A stretch of 14,833 nucleotides of DNA. It comes from Candidatus Omnitrophota bacterium. Its GTDB lineage: Bacteria; Omnitrophota; Gorgyraeia; Zapsychrales; Zapsychraceae. Positions within the stretch are counted from its first letter, which is position 1. Each line of letters begins with the position of its first letter. Below the pieces are notes generated by a model. It made no database searches, had not been told where the DNA came from, and was given only the letters and a program-made list of their open reading frames with translations. The stretch covers positions 1 through 14,833 of the forward strand of contig JAGYNW010000027.1 in assembly GCA_018399915.1 (NCBI GenBank). The letters run 5' to 3'. Made by a program: the position numbers and the translations under genes. Below are positions 7,068 through 13,821 of the stretch, piece after piece.

Positions 7068-7075
7068 TTCCTTTG
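7068..7075 (-). promoter_or_regulatory. Ribosome binding site of the PCP_red-like gene
   Basis: CAAAGGAA on the minus strand, 6 nt before the ATG at 7061. It favours this start over the ATG at 7082. Confidence 0.65.
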
Positions 7076-7086
7076 CTTGCAAAAAA

Positions 7087-8565
7087 TTACCCGGTTGAGG
7101 TCGCTGCCTTTGTCGTCGAGCGCTGCTCGAATTTCGAAAGATTGTTCATGAAATCCTTTACGCACAATTTGACCAGCAAATCATACGAAGATCCCATGAT
7201 TCGGTGGATGCGCTCCGGCCGCGAATAGAATTCCCGCATGCACCAGGAACCTAAACGGCCCACGTCCTCAGGCGACAAATGTTTGGTCGGAATGACAGGA
7301 TGCTGAAAATCCCATTCTTTCAGATCAATATCTTCCGGCTTAAACCACCCGTTGGCGATCGCCTCCCGCCACAGCGGCGCGCCCGGCACCGGGGTTACAT
7401 AATCGATCGCCATAATGTCCGGGTCAATATCATTGGCCACTTCAAAACGTTTTTTAATGGTCGCCTCGTCGTCATCCTCAAGACCGATCAACACGGTCCC
7501 GACACTGGCGATATTGGCCTCCCGCAGGCACTTGACCGTGTCCTTGATCTGCGCCAGGGTCACGCCCTTGCCCTGCTTGGCCAGCTGTTCATCACTTTCC
7601 ACCTCAACCCCGACCAGCCCCATGAACAAACCCGACTGATTCATCAGCGGTAAAATCTCTTTGTGGTCCAGCCAATCATCAGCGCGCCCCAGGCACACCC
7701 ACTTGATCTGATTGCCGCGCTCAATCTTCATCTCACAGAACCGCTTCACCTTTTCCTTATCCACGTTGAAGGCGTCATCCTGGATCACCACCACCTTGAC
7801 CCCGTATTCCTTCTCTAATAAATCCATCTCATCCAGGATCCGCTCATGCGATTTGCCGCGCCAGGAGATGTAATCCTGCTTGGCATTGCGCTTGTCATAC
7901 AAACTCCATTGATAACAAAACGCGCAGGCCCCCGGACATCCGCGGGATGTCAACAATTCCGCAAACGGCTTCCAATAGGTATGCCCGACATATTTCTCCA
8001 TCGGAAACAGATCATAGGCCGGCATAGGCAAAGCATTCAAATCCAGGATCAAATCGCGATGTGGGCCCATCTGCACGGTCCCGTCGGAAGACCGGGACAC
8101 AAGCCCGGGAATCGCGGCAAAATCCGTGCCGCCTTCTTTCAATGCCGTAATCAAATCGGCGATCGTCAGTTCGCCCTCCCCCATGGCAATAAAATCGATC
8201 TGCGGATTTTGCTGCAGCGTTTCCTCCGCATAGGCAGAATACCACAACCCCCCCATGATCACACGGGTCTCCGGCAGCACTTCTTTGATTTGCCGGGCAG
8301 TCTCATTGAAATGCCAGATGACCGAAAGCCCGCCTGAGGAATGCAACAGATCACCGAACACACACAGATCCGGCTGAATCTCTTTGACGGCTGCGATCAT
8401 AGCCGCATAATCCATATCCAGGGCCTTGGCATCCAGCACCTGAACCTCCGCCAATTTTTTGTCACGCACATAAGCCGCGATCTGCGCGTAATACTGATTC
8501 GGGGCCTTATGCTCCCCGTGGGTCGCCCATGAGGCGGCCGGTGGTGAAACAAACAATACTTTCAT
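7087..8565 (-). CDS. B12-binding radical SAM enzyme, BchE-like
   Basis: A 492-residue radical SAM protein with an N-terminal cobalamin-binding-type Rossmann domain (roughly residues 1-140; it starts VLFVSPPA and ends in the typical MGEGELTI). The radical SAM core has the [4Fe-4S] motif CPGACAFC (C210, C214, C217). The classical DxHxxG base-off B12 motif is not seen, as is common in the BchE (Mg-protoporphyrin monomethyl ester cyclase) and RSMT class B type. Chemistry could be C-methylation, ring closure or anaerobic hydroxylation of the polyketide. It begins the downstream transcription unit and precedes the PCP_red-like gene. AAGGG lies 7 nt before the ATG. Each turnover as a radical SAM enzyme would produce 5'-deoxyadenosine or S-adenosylhomocysteine. 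The substrate is unknown. Confidence 0.9.
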   Translation of the reverse strand: MKVLFVSPPAASWATHGEHKAPNQYYAQIAAYVRDKKLAEVQVLDAKALDMDYAAMIAAVKEIQPDLCVFGDLLHSSGGLSVIWHFNETARQIKEVLPETRVIMGGLWYSAYAEETLQQNPQIDFIAMGEGELTIADLITALKEGGTDFAAIPGLVSRSSDGTVQMGPHRDLILDLNALPMPAYDLFPMEKYVGHTYWKPFAELLTSRGCPGACAFCYQWSLYDKRNAKQDYISWRGKSHERILDEMDLLEKEYGVKVVVIQDDAFNVDKEKVKRFCEMKIERGNQIKWVCLGRADDWLDHKEILPLMNQSGLFMGLVGVEVESDEQLAKQGKGVTLAQIKDTVKCLREANIASVGTVLIGLEDDDEATIKKRFEVANDIDPDIMAIDYVTPVPGAPLWREAIANGWFKPEDIDLKEWDFQHPVIPTKHLSPEDVGRLGSWCMREFYSRPERIHRIMGSSYDLLVKLCVKDFMNNLSKFEQRSTTKAATSTG

Positions 8566-8736
8566 GTCTAATCCCTTTGCGATTGTGATCCAAGACCGTC
8601 TGAGGACGATCAGGGATCCATAATATTTGTAATATCATTTTCTGCGGAAAAACCGTTGCCCGCTGTTTTGCGACTTTTTGAGAAATCCAATCACCTTTGT
8701 CAACAAAAAGGCCATGACCGCCCCGGGGCTGTTCAG
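8566..8736. other. Longest intergenic gap, between the aldehyde dehydrogenase and radical SAM genes
   Basis: 171 bases without a gene. It probably holds the promoter of the polyketide operon, but no convincing site is visible. A minus-strand TTGACA (8703-8698) has no matching -10 element, and an AT-rich stretch (about 8620-8640) has no matching -35. A perfect 10-bp palindrome GCCCCGGGGC lies at 8720-8729, without the loop or T-tract of a terminator. Confidence 0.4.
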
Positions 8737-10224
8737 TCAAAACCAGTTGGCCACCAAAGGCTTTCCTCCGGGTGTCTCGTCGATACAAATATGTTTGACC
8801 TGCGTGAACTCATGCAATCCCTCCAGCCCCAGCTCACGCCCGAATCCGCTCTCTTTATACCCGCCGATCGGCGCCTCATTATAAAATCCGCCATAGGTAT
8901 TGACCCACACGATCCCGGCCTGTAAGCGCTTAGAAACGTCATTGACCCGATGCGAATCTTTGGTCCAGACACACGCGGCAAGCCCATAGCGGGAATCATT
9001 GGCTAAAGCGACCGCCTCAGCCTCATCGTGGAATTTGATCACGGCCAAAACCGGGCCAAACACCTCTTCTTGCGCAATCCGCATATCATTGGTAACGCCG
9101 GTCAAAATAGTGGGCTCCAGATAAAATCCGTTGGCCAGGGCCTCCCCCTCAGGAACCTTCCCTCCGCAGGCAATGGTCGCGCCTTCCTGACGCGCCGCCG
9201 CAATGGAAGCCAAGACATTATCCCTGTGCTTTTGGCTGATCAGCGGCCCGAAATCTGTTTCATAGTCCTTTGCCGGCCCGATCTTCAAATCTCGGGTTTT
9301 GGCAATAAGCTGCTCTAAAAACTCATCATAAATATCTTCCTGCAAAAGCAGACGTGACCCGGCCGTACACATCTGGCCCTGGTTCATAAAGATGGCGCTC
9401 ATAGTTCCGCCGAGCGCAGCCTCAAAATCACAATCCGCAAAAACAATATTGGGAGACTTGCCGCCCAGCTCAAGCGTTAAACGCTTAGTATTGACCGCAG
9501 CGGTGCGCATCACATACTGTCCGGTCTCCGTACCCCCGGTAAAACTGATCTTATCCACCAGCCGGCTTTCAATGAGCTTACTGGATACTTCGCGGGAACT
9601 CGAGGCCACGATATTCAAAACCCCTGGCGGCAAACCCACCTGCGCAATGATCTGAGCCAATTTCATGACCGAAACGCTTGCCTGCGAGGAAGGCCGGAAT
9701 ACCACCGTATTGCCTGCAATCAAAGCCGGCGCGATCTTCCACGCGGCCATGATCAAAGGATAATTCCAAGGTATAATGCCGCCCACCACACCGATAGGTT
9801 CACGCTCTGTAAAACTCTTGACCGGCGCCGGGACCGGATTCGTATGCCCGCTGAGCTCACTGCATACCTTGCCGAAATACTCGAACGTATCGGCGCAGGT
9901 CGGAATATCAATAAACGTACTCTGCTTAACGGTCTTTCCGGTATCCTGGGTCTCCAGATCAGCCAGTTCCTTGGCCTTTTCCCTGATCTGTTGCGAGATT
10001 GCGATCAAATAGCGTCCCCGCTCCCGCACAGGCAAAGCACTCCAGGAACCATTATCAAAGGCCTTGCGCGCCGCTGTGATCGCCAAGCGCATATCCTCCA
10101 AAGAGGCATCCGCGACCTCAGCAAAAACCTCCCCGGTGGAAGGGTCTGTGCTCGGGAAAAACGCGTCATTGCCGGCATTGGTTAATGCGCCATTAATATA
10201 TAATTGATATCGGTTTGTCATCAT
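8737..10224 (-). CDS. NAD(P)-dependent aldehyde dehydrogenase
   Basis: A 495-residue full-length ALDH-superfamily enzyme that oxidises an aldehyde to an acid. The catalytic set is present: N154 in PWNYP, the Rossmann loop FTGGTETG (229-235), E252 in LELGGKSP and nucleophile C286 in GQMCTAGS. The C-terminus carries the usual GGYKESGFGRELG block. The cofactor-contact segment, usually KPSE, reads RPSS (177-180). Loss of the Glu that favours NAD suggests NADP could be used. It is the last gene of the upstream module, 63 nt after the aldolase, so the natural substrate is the aldehyde released by that aldolase (acetaldehyde, glycolaldehyde, methylthioacetaldehyde or something larger). The start is 10224 or the adjacent ATG at 10221. 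Confidence 0.93.
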   Translation of the reverse strand: MMTNRYQLYINGALTNAGNDAFFPSTDPSTGEVFAEVADASLEDMRLAITAARKAFDNGSWSALPVRERGRYLIAISQQIREKAKELADLETQDTGKTVKQSTFIDIPTCADTFEYFGKVCSELSGHTNPVPAPVKSFTEREPIGVVGGIIPWNYPLIMAAWKIAPALIAGNTVVFRPSSQASVSVMKLAQIIAQVGLPPGVLNIVASSSREVSSKLIESRLVDKISFTGGTETGQYVMRTAAVNTKRLTLELGGKSPNIVFADCDFEAALGGTMSAIFMNQGQMCTAGSRLLLQEDIYDEFLEQLIAKTRDLKIGPAKDYETDFGPLISQKHRDNVLASIAAARQEGATIACGGKVPEGEALANGFYLEPTILTGVTNDMRIAQEEVFGPVLAVIKFHDEAEAVALANDSRYGLAACVWTKDSHRVNDVSKRLQAGIVWVNTYGGFYNEAPIGGYKESGFGRELGLEGLHEFTQVKHICIDETPGGKPLVANWF

Positions 10225-10287
10225 TTTTAGCCTTAAAAACCTCTTTTCCTTTTATTTATCCGGGATTATCTTTTTACTCCACAAAAA

Positions 10288-11352
10288 TTACGCTACCGGG
10301 ACCTTGGTCCAGATCTCAAAAATCCGGCTGCAGGGCGCATACCATTTGGATATCCTGCCAAAATCCCCGCGCAAATGCATCTTCTTCTGGGTGGTCGCCA
10401 CAAAAGGATCCAATTCCCGCTTAAAAACCGCTCGCCAAATATCCTCCGGAGCCGTGATCAAAAACTCGGCTTCTTCATCCTTACCCATCTCTTTAATCCG
10501 GCCTTTGTCAAAATGAAAACTGAAGATCTCGCCGGTCTCTTCCATCTTTACCGCCAGGTCCATGGTCATATCCGTCTTTGTTCCCAACTCATGCAAAACC
10601 GCATCTTCGTTTACCACCTCTACGATCGCTTCCATCTGTTCTGGGGAAAAGAGCCTGTACTTTGTGTCCGCCGCTTCGGCTTTGGGCCCCGCGCGCCCGG
10701 GGGAACCTGCGGTCGCATCCGTACTTGCCCCTGGCTTATCGGCCGAGCGGCCTTGCGGAGCACACAACCGCCTCACACACTCCACCTTGATCGCCTCTTC
10801 CAAGGATTGAATACCTAAAAAACAATCAAACAAGGTGTTTCCCATAGCCAGCACCCCGTGATTGCGCAAGACCCCGATATTGTTTTGCGCCATCATTGCC
10901 AAAACCGGCGCCACATCCGTGACAGACGGGGTTGACTGATCAACAGAGCTTACCTTACCCAGCGTGATCTTAGCTTCGATGATCCGGGATGCGAAGCTGG
11001 TGTTTTCCAGAAAATACCCGTTGATAAACGGCGTGTGCGTGTGTATAACCGCTTGCGCCTCCATAAAATTTTTATACAAAGCCGTGTGCAATAAAGTTTC
11101 CGTGGATGAGCGGCCTTCCGGGTCTTTGCCTTCCATAAGATCGATTATCAGGACATCGTTTTCTTCAAGAAGCCCCAAACAGGTTTTGGTCGCGGTGATC
11201 AGAATTTGCTCCTCATTAACTCTCAAGCTGATGTTACCGCTCAAACCACTGACCAGCCCCTTATTCCAGAGGAGCTTTCCGATTTCGATAATTTTTTTCC
11301 GCAGATCACTGATGTTCTTTTCTGTCACACTTCCCTCGCTTTCCTTCATCAT
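10288..11352 (-). CDS. Class II aldolase fused to an SCP2 sterol/lipid-binding domain
   Basis: A 354-residue two-domain protein. Residues 13-195 are a class II (fuculose-phosphate/ribulose-phosphate type) aldolase: SGN at 38-40 for phosphate, E85 in SSTETLLH as acid/base, and zinc ligands H104 and H106 (IHTHTP) and H165 (RNHGVLAMG). Residues about 198-230 form an Ala/Gly/Pro-rich linker encoded by unusually GC-rich DNA. Residues 235-350 look like an SCP2 domain, with FSFHFDKG, a polar core and the characteristic ELDPFVATTQKKMHLRGDF. The expected reaction is cleavage of a 1-phospho-ketose into DHAP and an aldehyde. The lipid-binding domain is unexpected and hints at a hydrophobic partner. The start codon shares one base with the upstream stop (TAATG), so translation is probably coupled. 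Confidence 0.85.
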   Translation of the reverse strand: MMKESEGSVTEKNISDLRKKIIEIGKLLWNKGLVSGLSGNISLRVNEEQILITATKTCLGLLEENDVLIIDLMEGKDPEGRSSTETLLHTALYKNFMEAQAVIHTHTPFINGYFLENTSFASRIIEAKITLGKVSSVDQSTPSVTDVAPVLAMMAQNNIGVLRNHGVLAMGNTLFDCFLGIQSLEEAIKVECVRRLCAPQGRSADKPGASTDATAGSPGRAGPKAEAADTKYRLFSPEQMEAIVEVVNEDAVLHELGTKTDMTMDLAVKMEETGEIFSFHFDKGRIKEMGKDEEAEFLITAPEDIWRAVFKRELDPFVATTQKKMHLRGDFGRISKWYAPCSRIFEIWTKVPVA

Positions 11353-11900
11353 TAAGTTTTGCTCTCAGCCTGAAATTCCTGATAAGTTTCATCAATAATG
11401 AAACATTTACCAGGGACCCATTCCCATAAAGGCGCATACACCTCGGTCTCTTTGGGTGCCAATGGGACACCTCTAAAGCAAGTCATGGCTTCTTTTGCCG
11501 CCACCTTATCCGCCGAAGGACTCGGTTTTCCCTGATAGCAAAATAACGGCACCTGATGCTCTTTGGCCAGCAAAGCGACGATCGAAGCACCGATGTGGCA
11601 CATAGCGCCCCTTTTTTCAGTTACCTCAAAGGCCAGCCAGGCCTCTTTGACCAATCCGTTATAAAATAAAAATCCTGCCATATTATCCGCAATCACCGTC
11701 GGGGTAATATCCCTTTTAAGCAATTCCTTGCAGGCCACCTTTGACGCCTCCAGGCCGGGCCGGCCTTCCATGACACAAATCTTTTGGGCGTCCCGCTGCG
11801 CGATCATATCAAAAAATGACTCCTCAAAAACGCCCTGCACGAGGATCATCGACTGTTGTAAGCTCTTAAGCTCTTGCCGGGTATAACTTGTTTTACGCAT
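11352..11900 (-). CDS. Half-length MtnA/eIF-2B-fold paralogue, catalytic residues absent
   Basis: A 182-residue protein matching only the C-terminal Rossmann-like half of the MtnA/eIF-2B family: MEGRPGLEASKVACKELL, ADNMAGFLFYNGLV (DNMAG at 72-76), then GAMCHIGASIVALLAKEHQVP. The N-terminal half with the catalytic Cys is absent, and the GxDR segment that holds the catalytic Asp in the family is replaced (AFEVTEKRGAM). It therefore should not isomerise sugars by the MtnA mechanism. It overlaps the full-length paralogue upstream by 8 nt (ATGCGTAA) and the aldolase start by 1 nt, so the three are co-translated. A non-catalytic or regulatory subunit of the isomerase is the leading inference. It has its own N-terminal ~38 residues and a stop shared with the next start, so it does not look like a random fragment. 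Confidence 0.7.
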   Translation of the reverse strand: MRKTSYTRQELKSLQQSMILVQGVFEESFFDMIAQRDAQKICVMEGRPGLEASKVACKELLKRDITPTVIADNMAGFLFYNGLVKEAWLAFEVTEKRGAMCHIGASIVALLAKEHQVPLFCYQGKPSPSADKVAAKEAMTCFRGVPLAPKETEVYAPLWEWVPGKCFIIDETYQEFQAESKT

Positions 11901-12897
11901 TTTCAGACACCTTTATCGGTACGGTTTTGGTTACCAGTTCATGCGGGACCACGTCAAAGGCCGGATAAAAGGCATCCACAGCCCCGCGCCATATCTTTTT
12001 CCCTTCAAACTTCAAGAGTTCCTCTGACCTCCGGATCTCTACCGGGATATCCTTGCCTGTGCGGATCTTGTCCGACGGCTGGGTCAGCGCATAAAAAGGC
12101 ACACGGAAATGTTTGGCCACAACCGCGATCTGATAGGTCCCGATCTTATTGGCAAAATCCCCGTTGGCGCAGGATCGGTCTGAACCCACGATCACCTTAC
12201 TGATCAATCCATCGCTCATGACCGAGCCGACCGCATTATCCGCGATCAGGGTTACTTTGGCTCCCATTTGCTGCAACTCCCAGCAGGTCAATTTCGCGCC
12301 CTGAAAATACGGACGCGTTTCTGTGGCAAAAAAATGCACTTCCTTTTTCTGTTGTTTGCAAATGTACGCCGCCATGGCCAGCTCACCGCTGACATTACAA
12401 TGGGTTAATACCGAATCCCCGTCCTGAATGATCGCCGCGATCTCTTCCACCCGGGCTAATCGTTTAAAACGAATCCCTTCCAAATACCCTTCGGTATTCT
12501 TCTTAACAAACGTCCTGACATCCAGCCCGCTGTCGATCGCCATGGTGGCCCAACGCACGATAATGCCGGTGACCTCGGAAAACGGAAACGTGGGACGGCT
12601 TTTATTTAAAGCACGCGCGATCTCTTCTATCTTTTTCAAGACCTTCTGTTGCGCCTTGAAATCCTCGGGCTTGGAGGATTTCATTTTATTCAAGGCTAAA
12701 AGGAATGTATTCAAGACAACCAGAAACTGCCCGAAAGCGCGTGTCTTCATTTCCTTGATCACCTTGACCGAGGCGGCCGTGGTCTTCACCTGAATATACT
12801 TCATCCGGTTCGGGATCAGGGTCTCATCCAAGACCTCAATATGATCCTTCTTTAATTTGGCCGGCCAAAATAAAGGGGATTCTTTCAATTTCTTCAT
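11893..12897 (-). CDS. MtnA-like sugar-1-phosphate isomerase (eIF-2B family)
   Basis: A 334-residue full-length homologue of methylthioribose-1-phosphate isomerase, which turns an aldose-1-phosphate into a ketose-1-phosphate. The catalytic Cys is in LTHCNVSG (C167) and the catalytic Asp in VGSDRSCANGDFANKIGTY (D240). The conserved TETRP (193-197) and ADNAVG (219-224) are also present. In the N-terminal domain, the RGAPAIG-type loop that contacts substrate is changed to MKTRAFG, so substrate preference may differ from methylthioribose-1-phosphate. 5-Deoxyribose-1-phosphate or ribose-1-phosphate are candidates, given the phosphorylase upstream and the aldolase downstream. It follows a candidate promoter with a leader of about 90 nt and a weak ribosome site. 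A ribose-1,5-bisphosphate isomerase is an alternative. Confidence 0.83.
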   Translation of the reverse strand: MKKLKESPLFWPAKLKKDHIEVLDETLIPNRMKYIQVKTTAASVKVIKEMKTRAFGQFLVVLNTFLLALNKMKSSKPEDFKAQQKVLKKIEEIARALNKSRPTFPFSEVTGIIVRWATMAIDSGLDVRTFVKKNTEGYLEGIRFKRLARVEEIAAIIQDGDSVLTHCNVSGELAMAAYICKQQKKEVHFFATETRPYFQGAKLTCWELQQMGAKVTLIADNAVGSVMSDGLISKVIVGSDRSCANGDFANKIGTYQIAVVAKHFRVPFYALTQPSDKIRTGKDIPVEIRRSEELLKFEGKKIWRGAVDAFYPAFDVVPHELVTKTVPIKVSENA

Positions 12898-12991
12898 AAT
12901 CCATCAGTCGTTAGGACGCAGCCTACGCTTTAAAACGTCCAAGGCCACATTCCAGGTTAATTTATTTTATATATCATCAATAGCTAAATCG

Positions 12992-13019
12992 ATTATAAGC
13001 AGGCATATGTCATGCTCAA
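12992..13019 (-). promoter_or_regulatory. Candidate sigma70 promoter of the isomerase-aldolase-dehydrogenase unit
   Basis: On the minus strand TTGAGC (13019-13014) is followed after 16 bp by a perfect TATAAT (12997-12992). It lies in the 142-base gap behind the phosphorylase gene and would give a leader of roughly 90 nt before the ATG at 12897. The gap also includes a weak hairpin with GGACG/CGTCC arms (12914-12940). Only four of six -35 positions match, so this is a prediction. Confidence 0.5.
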
Positions 13020-13039
13020 ACATCCTCGCAAAATTTAAT

Positions 13040-13795
13040 TTACTTTACACATTCCAATCCGATGTCGATCATCGCGCCTTCGGCCATATAGTAATCCGTG
13101 TTCATGAAACCCATCTCCCCGGTAATGACATTGTCACTGACCGCCAGGATAACGGCAGCCGGAATATTATATGTTTGACAAATCCCGAGAAACGCTGAGG
13201 TGACCATGTCTGCCGCAATCGCGCCCTGATCCACGACCTTTGTGATCACTTCCCGAGTTTCTTTTAACAAGGCATCCGTGGTCCAGCAGGTACCCAAATG
13301 CACTTGCCCGAGCATGGGATTCTGTTCTTGCGCAGCCTTAACCGCGGCCAGCAGGCTTTCGGTTAGCGATTTATCCGCTTCCGGGATTACGCCTTCTTCC
13401 AGATAATATTGGGTTACCCCTTCGCCCCGTAAGGCATTAGTGACAATGACAAAATCCCCGACCTTGATATCTTCTCTTAAAGCGCCACAGCTTCCTAATC
13501 GCACCATGCCCTGAACCCGGGCATTGCACAGGATCTCGGTGGTAATGGAGGTATCCGCGGCAAAGCGTCCCCCATTGATCGTGGTGACTTTCTTACCCTG
13601 AAATTGCCCTGTATACATCGTGTATTCCATAAAAGAAAAATTCTTGATGGGATCTTCCAGCTTTTGCACAATCGCCTGCATTCTTTCTTGCGGGCCGGGT
13701 ACCAAAGCGATCTCGCCGACATCTTCCGGACGAAGCTGAACCATATCCATTAAATCTTTTCCTGTTAGATGAACCTCTTTTCTCATTTCTGACAT
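13040..13795 (-). CDS. Nucleoside phosphorylase (PNP/UDP family, purine-type)
   Basis: A 251-residue protein of the hexameric nucleoside phosphorylase family, which splits a nucleoside with phosphate into base and sugar-1-phosphate. The phosphate loop LVPGPQER (31-38), the RLGSCGA motif (99-105), the RGEGVTQYY segment and the SDN at 220-222 with an acid Asp (D221) resemble DeoD-type purine nucleoside phosphorylases more than uridine phosphorylase. The Glu that normally grips the ribose hydroxyls in the D/E-M-E motif is Val here (DMVTS, V198). The start at 13795 has AGGG about 7 nt upstream. It lies 26 nt after the ligase gene and supplies the sugar-1-phosphate for the downstream isomerase. 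5'-Deoxyadenosine or methylthioadenosine are plausible substrates. Confidence 0.85.
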   Translation of the reverse strand: MSEMRKEVHLTGKDLMDMVQLRPEDVGEIALVPGPQERMQAIVQKLEDPIKNFSFMEYTMYTGQFQGKKVTTINGGRFAADTSITTEILCNARVQGMVRLGSCGALREDIKVGDFVIVTNALRGEGVTQYYLEEGVIPEADKSLTESLLAAVKAAQEQNPMLGQVHLGTCWTTDALLKETREVITKVVDQGAIAADMVTSAFLGICQTYNIPAAVILAVSDNVITGEMGFMNTDYYMAEGAMIDIGLECVK

Positions 13796-13821
13796 TTCTC
13801 ACCCTTTCTTTATTCTTCTTT

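Noticed and set aside
8675..8703. Minus-strand TTGACA as a promoter for the radical SAM operon
   Set aside because: At 16-18 bp spacing the -10 positions read TCAAAA, CAAAAA or AAAAAG, so there is no usable partner hexamer.
8720..8729. Perfect palindrome GCCCCGGGGC as a terminator for the aldehyde dehydrogenase gene
   Set aside because: It has no loop and no adjacent T-tract. It is just a GC-rich palindrome that could arise by chance.
11352..12897. Possible frameshifted single gene made of the two MtnA-like frames
   Set aside because: The 334-residue frame already contains a complete MtnA domain set, and the 182-residue frame repeats the C-terminal half. They are paralogues, not two pieces of one gene.
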